A stretch of DNA of 64,000 nt from Salvia splendens (lineage: Eukaryota; Streptophyta; Magnoliopsida; Lamiales; Lamiaceae), in the NCBI RefSeq assembly GCF_004379255.2, contig NC_056033.1, positions 23,056,209-23,120,208 on the forward strand, read 5' to 3'. Of the stretch, positions 33,470 through 46,246 are shown piece after piece. The stretch's first letter is position 1. Every line of letters starts with the position of its first letter. The notes beneath the pieces are model-generated. The model did no database searches. It saw nothing but the letters and a program-made list of their open reading frames with translations, and was not told where the DNA came from. The translations under genes and the position numbers were made by a program.

Positions 33470-34883
33470 GAATAGAATCTTGCTTGTATACAAAAAACTC
33501 TACAATTAACTTTTAACCCGATTCAGTATTATGCGAGCAGTTCCGCACGAATAGAATCACTATTATTATTACATTGTGTTTGGTTGTACATTTATAAGAT
33601 GTTTTATAAACTTTTGCTTAGTAGACCAGTTGTGGGCGTCGTCCACTTTAAGGTAACACGGTCGGTTCTATGCAATGCTTTGTAAAAGAAAAACAAGAAT
33701 TTCACAACCCAGATAAGCTTTTGCTACCTATCGTGAAAGATTGTAATGTCAGTCCGATATTTCTAAGCCATACTAAGATAAGATGACATTGGTGTGGTAT
33801 AGTACTGAACGGATCTAACAGAAAAACATATCTTCATACTATCTACTGGAAGACTAGGTCTTGATAAACAACTATTTCTTAATCAACATACGTTAGCATT
33901 GAGCACACATTATTGATTATGCACTACTTTGACTTATCAAAGAGTGTGGGTTTTTCGCAACATAAAAATCATGATATATTGGGTAGTGGTAATTAATATC
34001 TAGCGGTGCTAGGGTTGCTATTATGTTGAATCGCGCGCCTGGTGAGTCTGGTTTGATAATGTCCTCAAGAGGAGCTCGGACAAGGTTTTATTATTTGGAA
34101 ACTTGCCAATTGGAATTTAATTATTCCATGAATAATAAATAAGTGTTCTTGCTGAGTCCACTCTTGGAATTAATAAGATGTTAATTAATTAAGTCCATAG
34201 CAGATATTAATTAATTAATGGACTTTCTATCTTATGAGCGTGAAATAATCATTTAAACAAAAGGAATCCCGGATTAGTTATAATTTCGAATTTGGATAGG
34301 GAGTACAATATTACTTTTGTATTAGCTGCTGGTAATATTCTAATATAAGCTTGTATTAATTGTGGGTTCAATTTAATTAGTAAAAAGCTCATTGGGGGAG
34401 GCCATATCCAAAACCTTCCATAGATCCCTGACTGAGCCCAATATGTAACTATTATAAATATGAGAATGAAGGAGACAGAAAAATATACAATTAATTAAGA
34501 GAAAATTTCGTCCCTGTCCTCTCCTCCGTGAGATTTTCAGCTCCTAGTATTTTGATAAAATCAGCCCACCCTGATATCGAGATACAGTTCGGGAACCAGT
34601 CATAAGATTCGTGGTCTAGTATTGAAGATCATCACGTGGAGAAGGTGCAAGTAATCGACGATTATTTGGAGAATCAAATCGGTAACTCTAAACCGTAGTA
34701 TTCATGTTTATGATTCATGTTTAGGATTTACTTTCTTTAAGCATGAATTATTTGCGTTCTAGCATGCAATTATCTGTTTAACATGTGAATTGATTAATCG
34801 CATAATCGGTCAAATAGATCTTTGTCTGATTTATTTGTTTTGTACAAAGTCTTCCGCTGTGCAAGGGGCACCAAACCTCAACA
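33432..34883 (+). mobile_element. Copia-1 3' LTR, complete
   Basis: TGTTAGG...CCTCAACA, 1452 bp, with a TATAAATA box near 34453. It retains the empty Stowaway site (TA at 33873-33874). It lacks the Stowaway and keeps the 330-bp end missing from the 5' LTR. Confidence 0.82.
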
Positions 34884-34888
34884 CAACT

Positions 34889-35427
34889 AAAATTGGTTTG
34901 ACTGATTGTCTGTGTTTTCTAGAATTTTCTTCAGAGAGACGGTAGAGAGTGTTGGTGACGATAATAAATTTTATAGTATTACTAAATTTTTACCACACAT
35001 TAAAATTACCAACTTTCAATTTTTTAAAACATTTTACCCCACATTATACTTCTAATAACACTACAATAAAAAATTGACCAAAAACACCTTATATGTTATT
35101 AAGGATGATAATTCGTGTGTCTAATTATAATATTATACCACCAACACTTTTTAAAATGTCAACTAAAATAACAAAAGATTAAGATAATTTTCCTCAACTT
35201 ATGGATGCTTTCTTTTGCCTCCTGAATTATGGTTGATTTAAAAAATTTCCACATGTTAGTAATTGCGTCTCAATTTGTGTGTCCCTAATAGATAGGTTTT
35301 TTATAACGTAAGGCCAATTCACTATCGATTAAAACCACTTCAATTATTTATAACAATTTCACATTAAAACTCGTGTCGTCCAAAAATTCATATTTTTAGG
35401 AGACGGCAAGAGCAATTTTTGAAATAA
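34889..35427. other. Unassigned AT-rich flank
   Basis: No ORF, repeat or homology within the window seen. It is the DNA between Copia-1 and the fold-back element. Confidence 0.5.
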
Positions 35428-36072
35428 GATTCTACTAGGCATGCACAAAACGAACCGAACAGGCGGTTAACCGCCGGTACATAAACCAGAACCAGAACCG
35501 GCGCGACGGTTCTGAACCGCCAGACGGTTTGGCGGTTCACACGGTCCGGTTCAGGTTCAACAAAATGTGGAAAAGGAACCGCCGGTTAAACGGTAAACCG
35601 ACAGTTCAATTAAAATTAAAAAATAAATATTTTATTTATAAAAACTTATTTTTATATTTAAAAAACAATTTTTACAAATAAATGAATACGAGAAATTCAT
35701 AATAGCCGATATATATTTGATGGGCTTGTGAATTCTATGAAACCATTCTTGGTTATTTCTCTTTTATAGAGACATCCTTGAATGTTTTATGTTTCACTTT
35801 CGATGTGAGACAAAATATATTGAAGTATTTTCTTTCAATGTGGGATATAAAACTTTCTTTTGTCTTCTACTTTTCTTCATTTTTTGTATAATATATAAAC
35901 AAATTTATTGTTTGAATATATTCTTGATTGATAAAAATAAATAATTATTGAGAAATATGATTTGTATATACAAAAATAATTATTTGTATAATACAGTTAT
36001 CATTAGATTTATACAATTTGTATTATAGTTTTTCTTTTAATGTGTATAATAGTATTTATTAGTTAACATATA

Positions 36073-36563
36073 CTCCCTCCGTCCATGAAATTTTGTCACA
36101 TTTCATTTTTTGCACTCGTTTTAGAAAAATAATACTCCCTCCGTCCCCTAATAAGAGTCGTTGTTTGACCGGACACGAGTTTTAAGAAATGTAAAGAAAA
36201 GTTGGTTGAAAAAGTTAGTGGAATGTAGGACCCACTTTTTTTATATTGGTTTTATAATAAAATATGAGTGGAGTGAGTTAGTGGAATGTGGAACCTACTA
36301 CCATTTATGGTAAAAATAAAGAGTGACTCTTAATGGGGGACGGCTCAAAAAGGAAATTAGCGACTCTTATTCGGGGACGGAGGGAGTAATAAATAGCTAA
36401 AGTGGAAAAAGGATAAAGTAAGAGAGAAAATAACGTAGATAAGAGTCTTATCTATATTATTCTCTCTCTTACTTTACATTCTCTCCACTTTAACTATTTA
36501 TTATCATTTTTTCAAAAAGAGTGCAAAAACTGAAATGTGACAAATTTTCACGGACGGATGGAG
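36073..36563. mobile_element. Stowaway MITE (outer), itself interrupted
   Basis: Ends CTCCCTCCGTCC and GGACGGATGGAG with TA on both sides. Without the inner insertion it is about 237 bp and resembles the MITE at 21287-21525. The right arm of the fold-back element keeps the empty TA at about 37313-37316, proving insertion. Confidence 0.92.
36135..36386. mobile_element. Stowaway MITE (inner), 252 bp
   Basis: CTCCCTCCGTCCCC ... GGGGACGGAGGGAG with TA at 36133-36134 and 36387-36388. Sequence differs from the outer MITE (it includes 'aagagtcg' and 'cgactctta' arms), so it is a different Stowaway family inserted into the first. Confidence 0.93.
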
Positions 36564-37906
36564 TACATAAATTTAAACATAAGCAAATCGATAATGATAA
36601 AGAACTAATGAATAATAGTTCATGTAATAATATTTGTTGTTAAATTATAATAATAGAAGATAAAGTATTAATATAGACAAAGAATGATGGGAGATCTATC
36701 ATATAGTTATAAATAATGACTTTTATCTCACATTGAAAGAAAGAGTAACACATCCAATAATGTGTAACTATAAAAGAGAATAATCCAATAAACTCTCTTC
36801 CAAATTAAAGCCTAAAATCCAACTTTAAGTATTGGCATTTTAAAAATAAAAAGGTCTAACTTAAAGTATTGTTTATTAATTTTTATAAGTAAATTGTAAT
36901 AGTTATAAGTTGTAACTTTTAGTCTTGTTCAAATTTATTATCAATAAAATTGTAATTTTCAAACTTATTGTTTGAATTCTATCTGTGCACATTTTATACA
37001 TAATAATAACGGCTAAAAAGGCAAATAAAAAAATCAATTGCTCGTAAAGTTAAAACTTTTGATTTTTAAAATATCAATACTTAATGTTGGACTTGAGCAT
37101 TTAAATTGGAAGAGAGTGTATTGGATTATTCTTTTTTTTTCAATGTGGGATACAAGTTATTATTTATAACTATATGATAGATCTCCCGCCATTCTTTGTC
37201 TATGTTTGTACTCTATCTTCTATGATTATAATTTAACAACAAATATTATTACATGAACTATTATTTATTAGTTCTTTATCATTATCGATTTGCTTAAGTT
37301 TATAAATTTATGTATATGTTAACTAATAAATACTATTATAAACATTAAAAGAATAATTATTATACAAATTGTATAAACCTAACGATAAATAACTATAATA
37401 TAAATAAATATTTTTCTCTACTCAAATCATAGTTCTCAATAATTGTTTGTTTTTATCTATCAAAAATATATTCAAATAATAATTTTTTTTATATGTATTA
37501 TACAAAAAATGAAGAAAAGTAGAAGACAAAAGAAAGTTTTGTATCCTACATTAGAAAAAGATGAATGGATGATCTAAACATGTAGGTATAAAGAAAATAC
37601 TTCAACATATTTTGTCCCACATTGAAAGTGAAACATAAAACATTCAAGGTTGTCTCTATAAATGAGAAAATCAAGAATGGTTTCATAGAATTCATAAGCC
37701 AAAAATAATAAATTAAAGTGAACTGCCGAACGGGCATGGAACTGGCGGTTTTGAACCATTGCCAGACCGGCGGTTTTTTGAACCAGAACCGGAACTTCCA
37801 GAACCCTTGGCGAGCCGGTTCAGGTTCATGAAAAGGTTAAACCGTGAACCGCCGGTTCCGAACTGGAACTGACAGTTTTTGAACCGTATGCACACCTAGC
37901 TTCAAC

Positions 37907-38220
37907 GATTTATAAATATTTCAAAAACTAAATCAAAGTTCCAACATAGATATTTTTTTAATCTTATAAGAAAGACTGAGATTATTTAGCTATGTGACAT
38001 TAATTACTCTAATGTATAAAAAAAAATAAAAAAAAATATTCTAATTTTAGAGAAATATTTTTTTTAAATCTCCGTAAGTATATATTTTGATCCATTATTT
38101 AATTGTCATACTCGTTATTTTATTGTTTTATTTTACTTTTATAAGTATAAGATATATATTTCGTTCAGTCCCACTCTAAGTACAACATTTCTTTTACAAC
38201 ATGTGATTATACACATGACT
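37907..38220. other. Unassigned AT-rich DNA
   Basis: No ORF or repeat recognised between the fold-back element and the MITE at 38221. Confidence 0.45.
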
Positions 38221-38665
38221 ATCTCCGTTTCGTGGTAGTCGAGATGTTTCTTTCGGCACGTGATTTAAGAAAAAATGTGTTAAATGAGCTAAGTAAAAGA
38301 AGAATAAAGTATAAAATGAAAAAGGTAGAGAATGAAGAGAGAATAAAGTAAGAGGGAGTAAAATAGGTGAGAAGAAATGTGTTGACTTTTACTAAAAAGG
38401 GAAATGACTCCACTATTATGGAACGTACCAAAATGGCAAAATAACTCCACTACCATAGAACAGAGAGAGTATTATTTAGTGAATTAAGTAAAAGAACAAT
38501 AAAGTATAAAATGAAAAAAGTTGAGAGTGAAGAGAGAATAAAGTAAGAGGAAGTAAAATATATGACAAGAAATGTGTTGACTTTAATAAAAGGGGAAATG
38601 ACTCCACTACTATGGAATGTACCAAAATGGCAAAATGACTCCACTACTATAGAACAGAGAGTGTA
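38221..38665. repeat. MITE-like element with internal 195-bp tandem duplication
   Basis: 38281-38475 and 38476-38670 are two diverged copies; each contains 'ataaagtataaaatgaaaaa', 'gtgttgactttta' or a variant, and 'gactccactactatgga' or a variant. The left end (atctccgtttcgtggtag) pairs roughly with the inverted right end (cactctctgttctatagtag), as in a Stowaway-like MITE. It lies against a truncated Copia LTR. Confidence 0.6.
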
Positions 38666-38678
38666 CTATTTTGTGACA

Positions 38679-39323
38679 CGATTCAACATAATAGCAATCA
38701 TAGCACCGCTAGATATTAATCACCACTACCCAATATATCAGGATTATTGGGTTGCGAAAAACCCGCACCATTTGATAAGCCAAAATAGTGCATAATCAAT
38801 ACCGTATGCTCAATGCTAACATATGTAGATTAAGAAATAGTTATTTATCAAGACCTAGTCTTTCAGTAGATAGCATAAAGACATGTCTTGCTGTTAGATC
38901 CATTCAGTGCTATACCACACCAACGTCATCTTATTTCAATAAGGCTTAGAAATAATCGGACTGACATTGTAACCTTTCGCGATAGGTAGACAAAGCCTAT
39001 CTAGGTTGTGAAATTCTTCTTTTTCTTTTGCAAAGCATTGCATAAAACCGACTGTAGTTACCTTAAAGTGAACGACGCCCACAACCAGTCTATAAGCAAA
39101 AGACTTAGGCTTTGTTTGCTTCTTATACATTTAAATGTTTATAAAACATCTTATAAATGCACAAGCAAACACAATGTAATAATATACTGATTCTATTCGT
39201 GCGATACTACTCGAATAATACTGAATCGGGTTAAAAGTGGATTGTAGAGTTTTTCGTAAACAAGCAAGATTATATTCGTGCAAATTTGCTCGAAACATGG
39301 TTTTCAGTATACCAAACCTAACA
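38679..39323 (-). mobile_element. Copia-2 3' LTR, truncated
   Basis: On minus it starts TGTTAGGTTTGG at 39323, just after a tract reading AGTGAGAGAT, and is cut at about 38679 after 645 bp, where MITE-like DNA begins. It corresponds to the first 45% of the 1452-bp LTR. Confidence 0.8.
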
Positions 39324-39339
39324 ATCTCTCACTTATACT

Positions 39340-42300
39340 CAAAACATGCTTTCGAGTATACCCACTGCCAAAAACTCTCATACTTATACACAAAGCAGGT
39401 ATTGGAGCTAGATATATCGAACTATCATTCATTTCACATCATGTTTGAAACATGTTGCCACAAAGGCATTTTCTGTGAAAAAATCTGCTTGCTTGTTCTC
39501 TGATCATATCTTTGTCACCACTATGTTTTTGCTGCGTACTTGATCTTTAATTAATTTCATCTCTCTATGTGATTGCTTAGCTTATGATCTTGTGTGTCCC
39601 TTGAGTTAGCCTTTGCTAAAAAAATACTCATGTGCATACTCAAACTTACGATCAAAGCTACTAGGAATATACTCCTAAGGTAAACACATATAATGAAGAT
39701 GACTTACTTGATCATTGATTAGTCATAAGACTTAGTTAGTGTAACCCCAAGGACATTACATGAATGACTGGTAAACTAGAATATAACGATTAGTCTTTCT
39801 CAGGTACTATGGTATATTCATTACCTCAATCAAAGTCCTTTGCCATGGTTAATATGATTTATATTTGCTGTGCAAAAGCACATCTAATATCAAACTTAGT
39901 ACACATCATAGAATATATGAGACATCTATCTCCGAAACTAGTCTCATCATTCTTGATCTCACTAAGTGTCAAATGACACTTACTAGAGACAAGACAACTC
40001 CATCTTGAATGGTAAAAACCTTTACATGGAATTTCCAATGCTAAAATGTACCAAGCAATGTATAGATATAGGATTCCTAAGAGAATCTCAACATTCTTTC
40101 TAGCAATCTTAAAGACTTAGATGCTTAGAATGTAATTAGTTTCTCTGAAATCATTTCTCTTAAACTGGGTAGACAACCAGTTTCCTACACCAGATGTCAA
40201 TCTTAGTTGTTTGCATCTTTTGTAGATTTCATCATCGTAGAGTACCAATAATACCATATTTAATGCACTTTCAACTTCCTTGTGCTTATAGCACTGTTAA
40301 GGGCACAAGTCAAATTCAAAACATTTGACAATCATGATAAAACACATATACTCTGATTTAGATGCATGCCTACGACCACAAAGGTCTTCATAAAACACAT
40401 ATATTACATACCCATTAGGATGTTCCATGTAGATGATTTCCTCAAGACTTCTATTAATAGAAAGCTGTCTTGATAATCATAATACATACATTCTAATTTA
40501 TGTAAGTTCTAATAGACAGTAGGATCGAATCAATCCTGGCACAACGACAGACGAGAGGATGATGTTTCTCTTTGGGCATAACCCATTGTCATTGTCTAGC
40601 CATTTGAGATCCACATTTACACTTGCAAATATACTAGCTCCCACTGACTGACACAACATGTAGGTAGTATTGCAAGTCTTGTAAAACATGTTGTCTATCT
40701 GAGATTGTAGTTTGGAATCTATCATATTTTTAAGGATGAATATCCAAATGAACCAATGCTACATTGTAATTAGTGGGATTATGTTCAAGTTAATCTAAGA
40801 CCGAGTCTTGCGACACTCTTAGACCGATGAACTTGTTATGTTCCAAGGAACGCTCCCACTATCACATGGTTCTTACAATCTTAGGTACTGAAGTAGATTT
40901 TATTAGTGCAAAAGTTTGTAAAGGTATGACTCCTTGGTAATGTGGAAAATCCGATATCTCTCTCTTTATATCACGTTGTTAGGCTTGTAGTTCATCTCTT
41001 TATCTTCATACAAGAATCCTATTTTTGAACATTTGGGACAACCTTAAAACATACCTCAGTACTCAACTCCAATTACTTGGATACCTTTTCAACATGCATT
41101 GGAACAACATTACACCTTGAGATGTGCTAGACTAGAGTCTCTCTAGTCCACAACTCGTGTTTTGTAGAAGGTACTGATGTTGATAGTTTCTTTAAGGTGT
41201 ATCTCATTGTATCTAACGTTTATCCCATCAATGATAAGATTTTCATGATTACAACTCATCACTTAATCAAACTTGTCTTAGAAAGACTTCGATTCCTTCT
41301 TATATAACTATCCCATTCTTTAGAAGAATGCTTGGATTCGTCAATGGAGATTAGACTCCCACTACTGATCATAACCCATTGCTCGTCTCCTTATGGTGTA
41401 AACCATTGAGACTTGCTAGTCTTTCTATGTTGCACTTCTGTAAGCGATATGAATCAAATGATTCTAACTTACTGTGCATCAAACAAACATTCTCGACTCT
41501 TAAGCTATTTAACAAACAAATTGTTAAAATCTCGATAGTTTAGATCAGTTTGAACAATTGCTAAGTATTTTCTTGGTCTTAATACTAGGAGCCATAATAC
41601 TTTATCATTTATTATTTAAGAAGTTGATGAGTTGTTTGATACTCAATCTTGTTGCATTTATATTGGTTCAATACTATAATGACTTAAACATCAATCATAA
41701 AACAATAATTGAGCATTAATAGCTCCCACCACAACAAAAGCCTAACTGGATCAAGATCTCTTACTTAGAAGTTGCATTGTCATGTAAGTCATTGTCCTTC
41801 TCTAAAAGTGGTCAACCCAACTTACAAAGCATCTTCTCTTCATTTTTAAACAAACATTGATGACAATTCAGGCCCTTCCATTTCCATATCTAGTCTTTTG
41901 TTCGAATGAACTAGGACTTAGGACAAATGCAGGATTTATGAATTTGTCATATATCATGTTACTTTCCTCTAACAGTAATATAACGACTAATATTCTGAAG
42001 GTTTTCTACTTTTCAGTTAAACCTTCTTGTAGTCATTTCTTATTACTTTAGGAGATGAATTGAGTCAGAAAACTATTTGAGTGATCAAAAGATTCCTCAA
42101 AACATTCTGTCCCTCTAGGATATTCCAATCGTATCATCTGGACAAATTTTATTGATATCCATCTTTCATCGTTACTAACCAAGACTTGTCTCACTACTTA
42201 AAAGAAAATAGCTTGACCTTATTCCTCAAAGAGCTTGTCAAGTACATGCATAATGCATTCTCGAACAATCTTCGTGGAATTATGTCGAGGAAATGGAGGA

Positions 42301-42428
42301 CATGAATCATTGAGTATAAACTCTACGTTTTCAGCGATGAGAATCTTAGCCATTTACGTTTCCAGTCTACATATTTTGGCATTCGAGTTTATTTCTTTAA
42401 GGATCGCAGACAAAATATTGAATGACAT
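39340..42428 (-). pseudogene. gag-pol: Copia-2 gag-pol, heavily decayed
   Basis: The gag start ATG is at 42428-42426 with the same first residues (MSFNIL) as Copia-1, but the frame is lost early. The rest matches the inverse of 30300-33400 at DNA level with no long frame. The plus-strand frame 42235-42606 is an antisense shadow. It is non-functional. Confidence 0.65.
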
Positions 42429-42606
42429 AATGAAGATTTGGCATATTAACTTATTATCACATACTTATGCTCAATACATAATCATAAATAACGACAAAAC
42501 AATTATGTATATTGCAACTGTAAAATCGAAAATAAGTACCCTCCATAAGAGGTCAATACTCATTCACAACTTTAACATTTTTACTGGTCACAACACCGAC
42601 GAATAG

Positions 42607-44049
42607 TCCAGAGACCGCAGCACGGCATGGCCGCCAAATGTTGCCTAAGCACGACCATCAGATTTAGCATTACAAAATTTTGTTTCTACAACACACTCCC
42701 ATAACAATGCTCATATGCTGATAACAAAATCAAACTATCTCATAAATTCTGTTTGAACTTCTGAAAATTTGTAATTTCTTAGGATTATTGTCCCCACATA
42801 ATGGGTGGCGATAATATTAGAAACTACTTTCTAGTTCATACTATTTATATTTGAGAAGTCTGCCCATATAAACTTGCTATTTCGTAGGATTATTGTCCCC
42901 ACATAATGGGTGGCGTTAATATTAGAAACTGACTTCATAAAATTTGCAAACCAATCGATGAAGACCATATACAACGCACTTGTTGTAATTATCGTTTAGA
43001 TATTTTATACGGTTTTTGCATAATTATCACATAAGCAGATAAGACAGATAATCCACTTAAAAAGATAAACACCAATTAAACAGATAAATCCATTTAGTGC
43101 ATAGCATTTAAACACACAAGATAATTAATGATAATTATTTAATCTAGTCAAGGGAGAATCAATTAAATAATTAAGTTTTATCTTGGATAATGATTATCCA
43201 AATTCATTTATGATTTATCAAGATAGTGTTAACTATCTAAATGCATTTAGGATTATTATAGATTTTATTTCGATAAAATCAAATCCTATAATTCAAGATA
43301 ACGTTGATCTAAGATTATCATTATTTAAATCGTACTAGGATATTACTAGATAGAAACAATTCCATCATAATCCAAAAGATAAAAATAAAATCATATCAAC
43401 CAAGATTTATACAAATCTTAATTCTATTTAGAATAGACATCCAGAATATATTAAACATTACTTAGGATTTCTTAGATAAATAAATTTATCTAAATCCAAT
43501 TAAATAAGGATTTTCTTTTGTATCATTTTTATCCTAATCTATCTAGGATATAAATCCAAAAGATAAGGATAACTTGGATTGATGTTTATTCTAATCCATC
43601 TAGGATTTGTCTTAATAGAACAAAATCTATTCAAATCCATAGAATAAAATAAATCAATATAAATATTTATCCTATTTCATCTAGGATTTATCTTGGAATA
43701 AATCCTTATAAATCCATATAATAAGATAATATTATATTATAATATAAATCCAACTAGGATTTAGATAAAAATAAAATAATATTATCAGTATCTAAATCCA
43801 ACTAGGATTTGTCTATGGATAAATCCACATTAATCCATAGGATATAGATAAAAATTAGATTTTCATTATCCAAATTTAACTATGATTCATATAGGAATTA
43901 AATCCCTACAAATCCTTAAAATAAGGATAAAATCTGTAATTGTTGCATGATTTAATACAAAATCAAATCTTAATATATAAAATCCACAACATATATTCAA
44001 ATCTTAATTCAAAATTAATCTTGAATACTTTTCAAAATTAATTTCAAGG
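42607..44049 (-). other. Copia-2 leader (AT-rich, tandem-repeat type)
   Basis: It mirrors 29471-30263 and 23150-24077 of Copia-1, joined at the empty hAT site (GTTAACAC on minus, 43233-43226). 43200-43990 shows repeated 'atccatctaggattt'-type units. Noncoding. Confidence 0.6.
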
Positions 44050-44500
44050 GTTAGGAAACCCTAATTTAAATTTGGAAATAAGCTTGACCGAACCTTGCAG
44101 GGCTCGGCTGGACTCCCACTGAATCCATTGCCCCTGCTTCGTTTCCGGCAGATCGCATTCGCCTCTCGAGTACGGGAACTTCCCACAAAGGGCTCCCACT
44201 CGCACCACAGCCGCTCCTGCCAGCGTGACGACGTCGCTGATGTTGCTGCTGCGTGTCTTCGTCACTGCCGCACGCTGTGGCTGCTGACGCTGCTGCGTCG
44301 ATGCTTCACCGCCGGCGCTGCACTCCGGAGTCATCGGACAGCCGCTGAACGTCTCGATGGCAGATCGTCGCTGCTTTTGCTGCTCCGCGTCACCTCCGAC
44401 AGACGCAGGTCGACGATGTGGCTGTTATCTGCGCCGTCTGGCTTGGAAGCCTGGAGCGACAGCCATCGCACGAAGCCTTGCGGATAATCCGCAATTCATG
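44050..44500 (-). other. GC-rich leader block of Copia-2
   Basis: Counterpart of 22651-23125, rich in gctgctg and gctgcg. The short frames (44095-44487 on +, 44334-44044 on -) do not match those of the Copia-1 block, so a protein is not supported. It is followed by the palindrome at 44497-44514. Confidence 0.5.
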
Positions 44501-44514
44501 CATGATCATGCATG
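44497..44514. repeat. 18-bp perfect palindrome with CATGCATG cores
   Basis: CATGCATGATCATGCATG reads the same on both strands. CATGCATG is the RY element bound by plant B3-domain factors, but whether it is used here is unknown. Confidence 0.9.
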
Positions 44515-45199
44515 CACAACCCGAGCGGAAACCGAATCAAAGAACAACCTTATAATGAATTGAAATAAAAAATTAAGAACGTATCTGCAAGAATTAAATC
44601 GGGAATTCTCGGGGTAAATCGGAGCTGCCGAAGCCGACGGACAACGGCAACGGAGCGGTCGTGCGTTGAGACAGCGGCTGCTCGTGGAGACGACGGCACG
44701 AGAAGAGAGTGTCCGGTCATTTGGGGATTTTGTATCTGTCAGGAAAGGAGAGAGAGATAGAGGAGAGGGGAAAGAGAGCAGTGAATAAGGAAACTCTGTT
44801 TTGTTCAGCAAATGAATTTTGGCCGGTGTTGGACTAAGAATTTCAGTAGAGAGAGAGAGAGAGAGCCGACGTTTAATTTTGGGAATGGAGTACTATTTCT
44901 TTTGTTTATTTCCTCATGCTTTTTAGAGAGTATATTAAATTGGTATGTGATTTTGGAAAAGGGAGTACTTGATTTTGTGTTTGATTTGAAGGGGAATGGA
45001 GTTTAGTACGTGTAATTAAATAGTAGTAGTATGGATTTGTTTCTTTTTATTTTATTTATTTTAGCTATTGGTGTTAAGGGCGTGGTAGGTGCAATGTATG
45101 TGTGTTTTGAAAATGGAGCATTTCTCTTACTTTTGAGTTGGATTGTCCTATTCTTTTATTATCTGGGCTACTTTAAAAATTATTACCTGAGGCTGCAGT
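44515..45199. other. Unassigned stretch between Copia-2 leader and chromovirus LTR
   Basis: The first 200 bp are GC-rich (cggagcggtc, gacgacggcacg) like the leader, followed by a (GA)n tract at about 44846-44866, then AT-rich DNA with no recognised protein. It may contain the rest of the Copia-2 leader or the diverged 5' part of the LTR that ends at 46246. The boundary is not resolved. Confidence 0.4.
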
Positions 45200-46246
45200 G
45201 GAGTTATTTAAATCTTCAGGAACCGAGTATCTCTTCGTTGAATTGTTGGGGACGTGAGTGGCTGACCGGCATCTCCGCGACACCTTGGACGACCAAATTA
45301 ATCGAAATACCCAAGTTTTTAATTGGAAATTTTTTTAATCCTATCAATAATAATAATTGAAGCCTAGGGATGCATGCATCTTAATTGTTGTATGATTTCT
45401 TGTGTTGATTTATGTGTTATGTAAATTCTAAAAGTGATACCTCGCAAGGGAATCGTGATCGCAAGGGAAAGAAAGTAATTTCAGATTAAGCACTCGAAGT
45501 GGGCTTTCTTTTAAATAAGGACGATGTCCTAAATATTTTATCGATGGAATGAGATTGTGTTTATCGTGCCTTATTTGATTTTTAACGTGCCTATCTGATA
45601 TGGCTTTATGCCATTATTATCTAAATCGAATTCGGGTCCTCGTAGGGCCGCAAACCCTACTTGGACTAGTGTACACCTGTGGTAGACCGTGTGCTAGCGT
45701 ACGGGCTGGCCGGTCTAGTGACTTGGTTTGTTGCCACATTCCAAGTCATGTATGAGCAGATATGGTAAACGTCTATGGGAAAATGACTTATCAGTCGACT
45801 TTTACAATGGGAAATGATTTTGAGTGCTAGGGCCTTTCTAAAGCTAAACACCGATGGTTACTTATGTATGGCATGATAAATGATATTTTTATTGAAAATG
45901 TTTTTCCCTATGTGCAGGTTGAGCAGCGACGAGCAATTGGTGGTGTTGAGCAATTTAAAATTGAAGCATGGTTTGGTTAATTGTGAACTATGAGTGTCGT
46001 TGTGTCTCCACACATGACGTCACTCTTTATCTTGAACGCTTCACCTTAGATATTATTTTTTTTTACTCATCAATCTTTTAGCTTTGAACCTAATTATTTG
46101 GATAATGTCAACCTCTTGGCCCCTTTTCATTAAATATTAATTATTGGTCAAACTCTTTATTGAAACCCTAGTTTCCTTCGTCTGGTTATTAAGTTCTTTT
46201 AATCACGATCGCCCGTATTTATTAACCCTAAAGGGCGGTCGTGACA
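45200..46246 (+). mobile_element. Chromovirus LTR, 3' part (+)
   Basis: Reverse complement of the 61130-62030 portion of the LTR at the right end of the window: shared landmarks include 'gtgtacacctrtgg', 'gctagcgtacgggctggccg' and the terminal 'gcggtcgtgaca'. It ends at 46246, directly against the end of the Copia-2 LTR, which lacks its last about 6 bp. The left limit is approximate. It is the only plus-oriented chromovirus LTR in the window. Confidence 0.68.

Larger units (their letters stand above)
20809..34883 (+). mobile_element. Copia-1: full-length Ty1/Copia (Tork-type) element with nested insertions
   Basis: The element runs from TGTTAGGTTTGG at 20809 to ...CCTCAACA at 34883 and is flanked by cagct (20804-20808) and caact (34884-34888), a 5-bp target duplication with one mismatch. 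It contains a 5' LTR, a GC-rich leader, an AT-rich leader of about 78-bp repeats, decayed gag-pol, a polypurine tract and a 3' LTR. Nested inside are a Stowaway (21287-21525) and an hAT-like element with a MULE (24086-29462). Without these it would be about 8.4 kb, long for a Copia element because of the leader. A second copy lies inverted at 38679-47715. Confidence 0.8.
35436..37898. mobile_element. 2.46-kb fold-back hAT-like element
   Basis: The two halves are inverted copies of each other almost to the centre (spacer about 36830-37080). Ends are TAGGCATGCAC and, inverted, TAGGTGTGCAT, followed on both sides by arrays of 'ggcggtt/aaccgcc'. Flanks are gattctac (35428-35435) and gcttcaac (37899-37906), an 8-bp target duplication with two mismatches. 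This fits a non-autonomous hAT-like element. The left arm carries the nested Stowaways. No transposase frame is present. Confidence 0.82.

Noticed and set aside
42235..42606. 123-aa plus-strand ORF, similar to the minus-strand ORF at 30086-30310
   Set aside because: Both lie antisense to the same stretch of the Copia leader/gag start, so their similarity reflects the shared DNA of two element copies and not a conserved protein.
44095..44487. 130-aa GC-rich ORF as a host gene exon
   Set aside because: The matching block in Copia-1 does not keep the frame; codon pattern is that of CTG/CAG-rich low-complexity DNA.
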